From Salminus brasiliensis (Eukaryota; Chordata; Actinopteri; Characiformes; Bryconidae), in NCBI RefSeq assembly GCF_030463535.1, contig NC_132894.1, forward strand, positions 12,731,433 to 12,795,432: a stretch of 64,000 bases of DNA, read 5' to 3'. The first letter of the stretch is position 1. Every line of letters begins with the position of its first letter. Below the pieces are notes generated by a model, which searched no databases, was not told the DNA's origin, and saw only the letters and a list, made by a program, of their open reading frames with translations. Shown here one piece after another: positions 10,747 to 25,893 of the stretch. A program made the translations under genes and the position numbers.

Positions 10747-11870
10747 TGTTACTGAGATCTGCTAAAGCCTGAGTAGACTGATAAATCACTGTACTGATCA
10801 GTTTTTTATCTCAGTGTTACTGAGCTCTGCTAAAGCCTGAGTAGACTGATAAATCACTGTACTGATCAGTTATTTATCTCAGTGTTACTGAGCTCTGCTA
10901 AAGCCTGGGTAGACTGATAAATCACTGTACTGATCAGTTATTTATCTCAGTGTTACTGAACTCTACTAAAGCCTGAGTAGACTGATAAATCACTGTGCTG
11001 ATCAGTTATTTATCTCAGTGTTACTGAACTCTACTAAAGCCTGAGTAGACTGATAAATCACTGTGCTGATCAGTTATTTATCTCAGTGTTACTGAGCTCT
11101 ACTAAAGCCTGAGTAGACTGATAAATCACTGTGCTGATCAGTTTTTGTATCTCAGTGTTACTGGGCTCTACTAAAGCCTGGGTAGACTGATAAATCACTG
11201 TACTGATCAGTTATTTATCTCAGTGTTACTGAACTCTGCTAAAGCCTGAGTAGACTGATAAATCACTGTGCTGATCAGTTTTTTATCTCAGTGTTACTGA
11301 ACTCTGCTAAAGCCTGAGTAGACTGATAAATCACTGTGCTGATCAGTTATTTATCTCAGTGTTACTGAACTCTGCTAAAGCCCGAGTAGACTAATAAATC
11401 ACTGTGCTGATCAGTTATTTATCTCAGTGTTACTGAACTCTGCTAAAGCCTGAGTAGACTGATAAATCACTGTGCTGATCAGTTATTTATCTCAGTGTTA
11501 CTGAGCTCTACTAAAGCCTGAGTAGACTAATAAATCACTGTGCTGATCAGTTATTTATCTCAGTGTTACTGAGCTCTACTAAAGCCTGAGTAGACTGATA
11601 AATAACTGTGCTGATCAGTTATTTATCTCAGTGTTACTGAACTCTGCTAAAGCCTGAGTAGACTGATAAATCACTGTGCTGATCAGTTATTTATCTCAGT
11701 GTTACTGAGCTCTACTAAAGCCTGAGTAGACTAATAAATCACTGTGCTGATCAGTTATTTATCTCAGTGTTACTGAACTCTGCTAAAGCCTGAGTAGACT
11801 GATAAATCATTGTGCTGATCAGTTATTTATCTCAGTGTTACTGAGCTCCACTAAAGCCTGAGTAGACTGA
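10747..11870. repeat. 68-bp minisatellite, 16 full units plus a partial one
   Basis: The unit begins TGTTACTGAGCTCTGC, continues AAAGCCTGAGTAGACTGATA and ATCACTGTRCTGATCAG, and ends TTATTTATCTCAG. Starts at 10747, 10815 and so on repeat every 68 bp up to 11836, with one unit a base longer. Units differ mainly by single substitutions (TACTGATCAGT versus TGCTGATCAGT, GAGCTCTGC versus GAACTCTAC), and variants recur in patches, as expected from unequal exchange. Each unit keeps the 8-bp palindrome CTGATCAG. Confidence 0.97.
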
Positions 11871-12096
11871 GTAGACCCAAACCTGGTCCTGGATTTTTTG
11901 GGACCAACATTTAGATCGCACTATTGAAATGATTAGAGTGATAAGGTGGGCAGAACTTGTAGAGCACCAGGGCATAACCTTCATCATCTTAGAAATACAT
12001 GCAAGATAATGGAGAGTTTAGTCAAACACTGCAGTACAAATCAAAGTCCAAAAGAAGGCTAAAAAGGGAGGCTCAAGAGAAAACCTTTGTCACTTT

Positions 12097-12098
<2 letters not shown>
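11871..12098. other. No gene seen
   Basis: Spacer between the minisatellite and a TA microsatellite, with nothing recognisable. Confidence 0.5.
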
Positions 12099-12172
<74 letters not shown>

Positions 12173-12176
12173 ACAC
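12099..12176. repeat. (TA)n microsatellite
   Basis: About 68 bp of pure TA followed by an AT-rich edge. Confidence 0.95.
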
Positions 12177-12212
12177 AATAAATCTGTAAGCTCTATCACT
12201 GTTCAGGACCAC

Positions 12213-12835
12213 TACAGAGCAGGTATTATTTGGATGGTGGGACATTCTCAGCATTGCAGTGACACTGACATGATGGTGGCGTGTTGGTGTCTGTTGTGCT
12301 GGTACAGGTGGCTGAGGAATTGAGAGTACTGAGAATAGTCCACCAACCAGAAATATCCAGCCAACAGTGTCCTGTGGGCAGCGTCCTGTGGGCAGCGTCC
12401 TGTGACCACTGATGAAGGACTAGAGAATGACCAACACAATCTGTGCAGCAACAGATGAGCCTTTGTCTCTGACTTTACATCTGCAAGGTGGACCAGACCA
12501 ACTAGGTAGATGTGTCTAATAGAGTGGACACAGTACTGTACTTCCAAACTCCAGCAGACACCAACATGTCACTAACACACACACACTAGCGCACACACTA
12601 TGTCAGTGCCACTGCAGTGCTGAGAATGACCCACCACCCAAATACTACTTTCTCTGTGGTGGTCCTGTGGGGTCCTATCCATTGAAGAACAGGGTGAAAG
12701 GAGGCTAACAAAGTATGCAGAGAAACAGATGGTCTACAGTCTGTAATTATAGAACTGCTCCTATATGGCCAGTGGAGCTGATAAAACGGACAATGAAACA
12801 AGAAGGTGGTGTTAATGTTATGGTATGATCGGTAT
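12213..12835. mobile_element. TIR repeat element, family also at 26.9 kb
   Basis: A long inverted repeat brackets 12226-12645. The left arm TTTGGATGGTGGGACATTCT ... GCAGTGACACTGACA pairs with the right arm TGTCAGTGCCACTGCAGTGC ... CCACCACCCAAAT over about 44 bp. After the right arm, further family sequence continues (GGTCCTGTGGGGTCC, ATTGAAGAACAGGGTGAAAG) to GATCGGT near 12830. The interior is shared block by block with 26872-27395. No transposase frame is present. I recall this repeat as abundant in characiform genomes. Confidence 0.75.
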
Positions 12836-13171
12836 AAATATAGTGTCTAATATACAGATATATGATCATGGCCTACTTTTCGCAAAGAGAAAAGCAATTG
12901 AGCCATCATCTAAAATATGAGGACAAACGTTGATTGTTGGATGTTCTGGCTACCAAGGAAGGCCAGCTTAGTTGCTATGGGGATCAGGTATCTATGGAAA
13001 CTGGGAAAGCATTACACGTTAGTGAATAATGTCTGAGATATAATGGGCCTAGGAAATAAGCTGCACAAACTGTCTGCGTCCAAATTAGTGCCATGACATT
13101 TATTTGCTGCTGCAGAACAACAGCAAATAAAGACATTTTACAACCAACACACCTAGAGTTAAAAGACAAGT

Positions 13172-13440
13172 ACATACAGGGTCATGAAAACTTATTTGAC
13201 ACAATTCTTAGATCTGATCGTCAAAGACTTTCAAGAAAAAGACAACATAAACCACAGCAAAATACAGTTTTAAATCATTTAATATACTAAATTAAAAAAA
13301 TGCATCCAACACAACATGGCTGGCCCTGTGACAAAAAGTTGTGTATTGCATGTGTTGTTACCCAACCAAATTAGCTGATACCTTGTAGTAAAAAAACATT
13401 ACTTGAATAGAATCTTTCCAGTAATAGGAAGCAGCTGGGG
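13172..13440. mobile_element. Tc1-like element fragment
   Basis: Phrases such as GGTCATGAAAACTTATTTGAC, AAAGACAACATAAAC, AATACAGTTTTAAATCATT and CATGGCTGGCCCTGTG follow the order of the terminal part of a fish Tc1-like family whose elements begin with a GAAAA(T/C)TTATTTG motif. Only one end is visible and the coding part is absent. Confidence 0.45.
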
Positions 13441-13463
13441 GGGGGGGGGGGGGGGGGGGGGGG
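13437..13463. repeat. Poly-G run of 27
   Basis: Twenty-seven consecutive G residues. Low complexity, capable in principle of G-quadruplex formation, and prone to length error in sequencing. Confidence 0.95.
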
Positions 13464-14368
13464 TAACAACTTCTTCTGAGGTTCTGTGAGTCTTTATCTC
13501 CAAATGGAGAATATTCAAATGGTGTATCTCAACAGTGGTCGATTCCTGAAATTTTTGGAATCATGTTCTATAAGCTGATGTATTGACATTTATGGAGTCC
13601 TCCAATGTTGCTGAATAAAAAAGTTACAGTTTAAATGCCCCCACAGAAATCTTGTAGAGCCCAGTTGACAACCAGTCATCTTGTTCAGGGAGGCAATTCA
13701 TTTTAGGTGTTAAAATGTGTTTTTCTTATTTCTTTGACAAATGAAACAAGCTTTTGAAAAATGTTTCACTTGTCTCATACTTTCTATGAGAATCTGTCAC
13801 CATTTAGTGTGACAAATGTGCAACTACAGGTGAAATCAGGACAAACACAGATGTTTTACTTTCAGGAAATGAACCATTGGCTCAAAGGATATACTGGTGC
13901 TGGGTGACAAAGGATGAAGAACATTTGCTAAATCTCCCGGATTCATTTATTCAATAAAACATCCAAACTCATGATTTTATTATCAGAGAATAAGATCTGC
14001 TATTAAAACACATATTATCCCAGGTATAAAACTCCACCCTGTTTTAGACTGATGTTTTTGATCTTTTATTTACTTTTATTGGTCATCCAGTTCAAAATGT
14101 ACTACCGAACCCATTCGACTCCCCAATAAAGACAACTAATGAGATTAGCTCTTTACCCTTACTGCACATTAATGAACACCTTCTGGAACTGTCCAGAGGA
14201 CACTCTGGAACTGGTTTATCTGTAACCAACACAGAATTTTCAACAGACCCAACGTCCACATAAATTTGATGCACTCTGGAATTGATCATAAAGAGACATG
14301 GCAAGGCAAGACATTTTTGTTGGATACAGATTGAATTTGGCCTCCACCTTTAACCTGTTCGTGCAGTG

Positions 14369-14490
14369 AACACACACACACACACACACAGTGACAGTGT
14401 ACACACATGCCCAGGGCGTTGGGCAGCCGTTGCTGTGGTGCGCGGGGAGCAGAGAGGGTGAAAGGTCTTGCTCAAGGGCCTGCCTTCCAT
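14369..14490. repeat. (CA)n and adjacent interspersed repeat remnant
   Basis: A CA run of about 22 bp precedes GGGCGTTGGGCAGCCGTTGC ... GGGGAGCAGAGAGGGTGAAA ... CTTGCTCAAGGGCC. That wording recurs across fish genomes as part of an interspersed element. Related remnants are at about 17620-17770 and 27660-27850. Confidence 0.55.
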
Positions 14491-14904
14491 CATTTTAGAG
14501 CACAAGTAACATGTACGCTTTTTTCTTATTTATAATGATGCTGAATGTGAATAAGTTGTTTTTGCTCAATAATCCATTTGAAACACTACACTAGAGTGTG
14601 AAACTGGCCTTAAACATCTCGTCAGCACATCCATCCAGCCAGCATCCAGTGTCACACTGACTATGAAGAGATGGTGCCCTCTAGTGGCACCACTGGAACA
14701 AGGCAGGCCAGTTCTGTGTGCCTTCAGTGAGCCCAAACTTTACTGGACATATTAATCAAAGTGCAAAAGTTTAATTTTGAGAATTTTGAGAACGTCTTAC
14801 TATGAATAGCTAAGTGAGTAAAAAATTACCTGATTTCCAACAGGCATAAAGTTAAAGATGGCATTTCTTCAGGAGCTTTTTCACTTTTCCCTCAAAAAGC
14901 AAAT

Positions 14905-15040
14905 ATTTAAAAGGCCCTGCATGGTCAGTACTTCGTAACAACCCGTTCGGCAAGCACCACATCTTGTAAATGCTTTTTGCAGCTAGTTTGGAGTCTTTCC
15001 TGTTTGAGGGATTTTTGCCCAGTCTTCCTTTGCGTTTGTA
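14905..15040. mobile_element. DNA transposon remnant
   Basis: GGCCCTGCATGGTCAGTACT, CACATCTTGTAAATGC and GTTTGAGGGATTTTTGCCCA are blocks of a fish transposon I have seen repeatedly. Only this short internal piece is present and the superfamily is uncertain. Confidence 0.4.
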
Positions 15041-15119
15041 TTGATCTGTCTGTCTTTATTTTTTTCCTTTTTATTTTCAGTAGATTGAACCTGAATCACT
15101 GTCTCTGGAAAATGACCTC

Positions 15120-15240
15120 CTCTTTTCTGTATTACTCTCTGTACACTCTCTAATTATAGAACTACAGAGTGCTCATATATGGTATATGGAGCTGATGAAA
15201 TGGACAGTGACAGTAGAAATAAGGTGGTTAGACTGTTAAT
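15120..15240. repeat. Fragment of the 12.2-kb TIR repeat family
   Basis: TCTAATTATAGAACTACAGAG ... ATATGGTATATGGAGCTGAT ... GGACAGTGACAGTAG matches the rightmost part of the element at 12213-12835 (AATTATAGAACTGCTCC ... GTGGAGCTGATAAAACGGAC). Confidence 0.6.
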
Positions 15241-15249
15241 TGTGTAATT

Positions 15250-15700
15250 ATTCTATGCTTCCAACAGAATTTAGTACAAAAGGAACCAAATTTCACATGG
15301 AAAGAATCTACGGGCTTGGCACACTTGTTTGCCCATTCCTCTTGGAATATCCTTGCAAGCTCCGTCAGGTTGGCAGGAGAGCATTCAGTACAGTCATTAA
15401 CAGCTCATTCCACATATGTTCAATTGGATTCTGGTCTGGGCTCTGGCTGGGCCACTCAAGAACATTCACAGACTTTCTCTGTAGCCACTCCTTTGTTCTC
15501 TTGGCTGTTTCCTTCAGGCCCAGGTCCAGAGGTTCAGAGCTGTGGAGCTGTGTAGTTAGCTGCATTCACCTTTCCCTCTGTCAGGCCTTTTTCTGTACCC
15601 TTCTCCAGATCCATGCCTTGACACAATCCTGTTTCTGAGGTCATTTCTTTATGGCTTAGAGTTGGCTCTGACATGCACTGTCAACTGTGGGTCCTTATAT
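15250..15700 (-). pseudogene. Tc1-like transposase C-terminal remnant
   Basis: The minus strand at 15365-15565 reads a frame with [18 protein letters not shown], the catalytic-domain end of Tc1/mariner transposases around the third acidic residue of the DDE triad. Upstream catalytic parts are missing and stops surround the fragment, so it is a dead copy. Confidence 0.75.
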
Positions 15701-17056
15701 AGGCAGGTGTTGGCAATCCTCAATCATGTCCAATAATTTGAATTTACCACAGGTGGACTCCAACTTCAGTGACTGCCCCGTTTCTAATAATTCCGCTGTA
15801 GACATTTATCATCAAGCATTACATCTGTCAGACAGTAGTATAAAAATGGGCTAAGTGATACTAAGTGATTTAATTTAGTGTGCAGTGTGACATGATTCAT
15901 TTGTAAGGTAATAAATCTAAGTTTCCTTGTTTAGATATTTTGTTAAGAATGGTTGCAGAAAACTTGCTGCAATGTATTTTATCACCACACTTCTACTTCT
16001 CAGGGCCACCAGGGGATTTTAACCTGGCCCTGTTAGCCAGAATAGGGATTCCATCTTTTTTTTTTTTTATGGCAAAGAAGCATGTTACAGTGCTTCCATG
16101 GCAAACCACAACAGCAGTTGTTATAGATTACCAGCAGAACAGATTACTATAACTCTTCAATTTACTCAGGACACAATAATGAGTGTGTTTAGCTCAACAT
16201 ATGAATTCTCTATTGAAGAACATTAAAAAAATACAAATTAAAAGCAATAACTCTGTAAACACAGTGAAAAAATAGAGATATGCAGAACAAAATACTTAAA
16301 AGTAAAATAATAAAAAAATAAACCAAGAACATGGCTGTGAAACATGTACTGACTTTTACAAGTGAAAAACTAACTTTTTGTTTTTGTTGAAACTCCAGCA
16401 ATGTTTTTACAAAAAGCATGCTACTTCCTAGCAGAGTTAGCAACACTGCTTGTAGTAAAAATGTGCAAAAACAATGTGCAAACTGGATTTGAGGTAAAGA
16501 CATAATTAACATGGAGACCCATAGTTTAACCACGTTTCCACTGTGTATTATTACAAAAAGGCAGAATGGTATCATGCATTTCCTCAAGCCTCAATACTAT
16601 TCACGCTGGCTCTTAAGAAATATCGGGCTAAATCTTAGTCTTAACCTGAAACATTTAAAGTTTAAACCATGAAAATAAAACCACAACTGAACTAAAGCAA
16701 ACAAATGTGCAACAAAACACCGGTGCTCTCACCAACGTACACCCTAAAATATTTTAAAATGGAGGATTTAAAACAGAAAAATAAACAACAACTACAAAAA
16801 AACATACAAGGGTAAAATGAGAACCATTCTAGTAGCTATACTAAAAACTAAAATATCTGTATTGTCCCTCCTACCCAAGCACCACTGCAGCTGGCTAAAA
16901 ATTGTTTAAGCCATAAGTATTTGGTAATAAATACTTAAATACCGTGTATGTGTTTGTGTGTGTTTCCATGTAATCATCAGGTCATCAAATGCAGTAGTGT
17001 AGACTGTGCATTTGAACAGAACAGGTCTTGAGTAAAAGTCTGTATAGTGCATAGAC
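15700..17056. other. No exon seen; right part is probably mknk1 3' UTR
   Basis: AT-rich sequence. The 400-900 bp below 17057 would be the mknk1 3' UTR on the minus strand. I could not pick a convincing polyadenylation signal. The 125-codon open frame at 16210-16587 is hydrophobic and Phe-rich, as AT-rich noise tends to be, and has no family I recognise. Confidence 0.4.
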
Positions 17057-22135
<5,079 letters not shown>

Positions 22136-22150
22136 AGACTCTCTGGTCAC

Positions 22151-23652
22151 CTGAGGAACACGAAAAAGAAAATGTACACATAAAAGAAGAATGTGAAATT
22201 GGGAAATTACAGGGTTTCATTACAGTGAGGTTGTCTATAGGCAGCCTGCCAGGTAGGTGAAAAGAGGGCAGCTGGTGAATGCTGGTGTTGACTGGGGCTT
22301 TTCCATGTTCCAAACATACTGCTTCCAAAAAACATCAGGACATCTCAGAACAGTCAGGACACTTTCTGAAGTGTCAGAGTTATATATAGAGACTGCTCGT
22401 ACTTAAAGCTCTAAATTTACACCTGACCTCTTATCAGAAAAAGTCATGACATGACAGCAGGTGTACATTTTTCAGAGTGACTGAGCTCATGAGAATAGAG
22501 ATCACTTTCCAGAATTGGGCGATCAGATTTCACTCTGTGACATGGGCCCAACTATTTAAATGAACAAACTAATGGCGGGAAGCACAGAGATCAATCTGTA
22601 AGCTGTCGACACTGGTTAACTAAATGAGGACACTAAGGTCCTCAGTTTAACAGGTAACCCAATTATAAAGAGTTGTGTAATGCGTCTGGATTTTGCTTTG
22701 GCTTTACATAAAAAGGCAACATTAAGGCCCACATGAAAAGTCTGAAAGGTAGTTGAAAAGTGACAACTTAATTGATTACTATGTGCTTTATCAGTCAATA
22801 CAACTCAAATGTGCAATCATTACCTGGCCCGTGCAGTGGAGTTGGCTCTGCCTTACCATCCCTGCGAGCTGAAATTACAAGTGAAGACATGTTGATTGAT
22901 TGAGTGTTTTACCCAATTAATCATCCAGTAGCAGTCTTGCTTTACGTGAGCAATTTCTCTCTGTTGGTCAACCAGCATTTCTGCAATCTCGAAAAGGGGA
23001 AACTCCAGATACCGCACAACGGATGAGAGCAAACCATGTCGAGTAACAAGCAACACGAATTCAACAGCTTGTCTTGATGAGAAGTTCAACACAGTAATAT
23101 AGCTCTGACTTATCTAGTACGAATGTACAAGCTTTAGCTGTTTTGCTAGCCTATCTGTGTAACGTAGATCCAAGCAACAAGCAATACTACTGTCCTCAAT
23201 AATCTAGTGGACCTTTTCTGACAGCACGACTATGCACTTAATGCTAGCAAGCCTATTCAGCAGGGTTGTCAGTTAGCTAGTTTAGCTACAGTCTGACCAC
23301 TTCAATTTCTGGGCGATTCATTAACGTTACGACTGAATACATAGCTAGCTATTTACTGTAGCTAGCTAACTACTAACGTTATAACTATGCATAGCCACAC
23401 AGCCAACCCCAATACATAGCAAAGTCTAAAGAAACTGAAATTATCTAACGTTAGCTAGCTAGCTAGCATTTGCTGGCTCAGTAATGTCGCGTATTTACTC
23501 TAGCCTGCTAGTGAACTGTCGCTGATACGGTAACTGTCAGTAAACAAACACACAGCTGCCTAGATGTTTTGGTGTCAGTAAATGTAATTGAGTCCTTCTA
23601 AGCAATTCTGAACACAATATTCCAGTAATTAAACAGGAAAAATAACCAAACC
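22151..23652 (-). other. mknk1: mknk1 first intron
   Basis: Intron between the non-coding first exon and the exon with the start codon. The part near 23100-23480 is rich in GCTAGC and AACGTTA words, a low-complexity tract close to the promoter. No other gene is seen in it. Confidence 0.6.
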
Positions 23653-23830
23653 TGGAATTTTCGCCGGTCCTGCCTGCCTCTGCCAGCCTGTCAGAACAGT
23701 GGAGGCGCGCAGGGAGGGAAAGTGTGGCGAAAGCACAACAGTGGTCAAAGCCCCGCCCACTTCGCTAATCTGAGCTCCCATTGGCTGCACAGGAGCGCGC
23801 GAGTGCTGACGCTACAGGTCAAGTATTTAG
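23653..23830 (-). promoter_or_regulatory. mknk1: mknk1 promoter and non-coding first exon
   Basis: On the minus strand CCAATGGGAG (near 23780) and GGGCGGGGC (near 23755) form CCAAT and GC boxes. They precede a GC-rich stretch ending GGCGAAAATTCCAG followed by GTTTGG at about 23653, a usable donor. The next exon begins at the acceptor before 22150 and carries the start codon at 22135. The exact transcription start cannot be read from sequence. Confidence 0.65.
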
Positions 23831-23999
23831 ACTTCATCATTTGAAGAGAACGGTTTTACCTTTCCACTGTCTGATCTCTCAGGTAATGGTGTAAATGGAA
23901 TTACAGGAAAACAGACCAGTGATCAGGTTAAAAAAGGCTTTTGCAAACATGTGAAAGAGGAATGACACATTTCTGTGTAAATGTAAGTCAGAGTTTGAT

Positions 24000-24420
24000 G
24001 TTGCAGTGCCGTGGAAAACGTTTGGAAACCCCTGGTGTTTTTGTGAATAGCTACTAAGCATAATGTGATTTGCAAGGCCTAAACCTAAAGATGACACATT
24101 TCTTTAATATTTTAAAGCAAGTACCTAGTACTGTTTTAAAAGAACAAAAGTGAAGAAAGCAAACATTTGAGCACTCTGCAGGTGTTCTTCTGATGATTCT
24201 TTCATGAAGGTCATGAAGGTCATATTTGTGCAGTGCACCACCACCCCAGAGTCTGCTAAATCTTCCTGAAGATCTTTTGCAGTCAATTACAAATTGTGAA
24301 TTTGACATTTTAGCAATCCGACATGCAGCTCTTCTGGAAGGTTTTCTTGGTTTTTCAGGCTTTCACCGTTCCTGTCAAATGCCATTTTAATTGAATTCTG
24401 AACTAAAAAAACAGTTACTT
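24000..24420. repeat. Unclassified DNA-repeat remnant
   Basis: Begins CAGTGCCGTGGAAAACGTTT and contains CAGGTGTTCTTCTGATGATT and CAGCTCTTCTGGAAGG. This wording is familiar from dispersed fish DNA elements, but I see neither paired ends nor a transposase frame, so the class is left open. Confidence 0.35.
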
Positions 24421-25893
24421 AAAAATATTTAAATATTTAAAATTTCATCATATTTTTGCGTAGAGGAGACAATGCTACTAATTGCTAAGCCAAGGTTTAA
24501 GGAGTCTAGTAGAACTTCATCAGGTCTTTCTGAAAGGTGACTGTGAACCAGCCATAGCCCAAGCTAGTTAAAGTCTAATTAATGTCTTAAACCTTGGTAA
24601 AAGTTATCTGAGGGCTCAAATCCCACAATTTTGCATGGTGCTCTTTTATTTTTACTAAACAAAAATGATACACTAACCTGCTTAAAATATAATTTTTATA
24701 CTTTTTGTCTTTTCTTTTATTTATTCCTTTATTTATTAACTTTTTGTTAGTTCATGTTCTACTCGCTTACATACAATAACAACATTCTTTTAACAGGGCT
24801 GCCCAAACTTTTTTATGCTATTTTTTAGTTTTAGGGTTATTTTTATGTTTGTTTGTTTTTTGGGTTTACAGTAATTTGTTTGTGGTTCTACAGTTGAAAC
24901 GTGGCAACGCTGAGTATTTAATTGTGACTTCTGCTTTGTATCACCACCAAACTGCAGAGATTTTAGTTAGTGAATTTCTCTGTAATTCTAGTTTCTACAC
25001 AGAAAGAAGCAGCATATACACAAGTAGGAAAATTCTGATCTTCATACTGGCATTCATTAAGCTTCACTTTCGAACTAATCACAAACAGACAAGGCATGCA
25101 TGTATTCTCCCAGTCTTTTTGCAGTTCAGCTGGTTTGACAGGGAGGCAGGGGTGGGTGTTCTTTGGAAGACTATTTCATTTAGATATATGTTAAAAGCAT
25201 GCACAAATAAAATACACTGAAAGCCACACAAAGTGTTTTCATTATGTGAAAATGCAAGAAAGGGCCTTGGCTCTGTCGTGCTTTCACAAGACCAACACTG
25301 TTGCATTTCAAACATGCCCTGAAACCATGGGCGTGTAATGTCCTGCCCCAGCTGAAACTGCTAGAAAATGGCATACAAAAACAAGTCTGTACTCATCCTC
25401 AGGGACATAAATTAAATCACAAAACATCATCACACCACTTCTCAGATTGTCCAGAAATGTAAATATGCTTCAGTCTTTCACATGCAGTGAAAAGAGGACA
25501 TTAAAAAAATTCATATTCATACTCAATGTAGAATTGGACAGCAATAAGGCAAACCTCTATCACAGCTATTACAACGCTATCCATTTCTAGTGCTTTTTTG
25601 TCATTTGCAGAATGATGCATAAGCACAGGTCCTAAAATTCACTGAAAGAATAATGCCTTTGACATAGGTAGCGTTATTGGACCCAAAACCCATAGTCACT
25701 ATTGAAATGTCACATCTGCCACCGTTATGTTTTTAGGCTCATATAAGTAATAGGATGAGATCCTACAAAACAAGACAAATCTTAGATCCAGAACACATTG
25801 TTCATTTGGCTTAAATACTCGAGATGCTCGGTCCATGGATCCATCAGAAAGTGGACAGTTAGCTTTTGAGAGTTTCTTTGCTGTCCACTTTTT
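24421..25893. other. Probable mob3c 3' UTR and downstream sequence
   Basis: No exon or known protein on either strand. The interval next to 25894 is the downstream side of mob3c. TTTATTTATT near 24715-24745 would provide AATAAA on the minus strand, so the 3' UTR could be over 1 kb. Where it ends is not shown by the sequence. Confidence 0.4.

Noticed and set aside
10747-11870. Regular array that could be mistaken for a CRISPR-like repeat
   Set aside because: The unit is a head-to-tail 68-bp repeat without unique spacers, in a vertebrate genome.
15240-15638. 132-codon plus-strand frame
   Set aside because: It is antisense to a Tc1-like transposase remnant.
16210-16587. 125-codon hydrophobic frame on minus
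   Set aside because: Phe/Leu/Ser-rich composition of AT-rich DNA, in the probable mknk1 3' region; no supporting signal.
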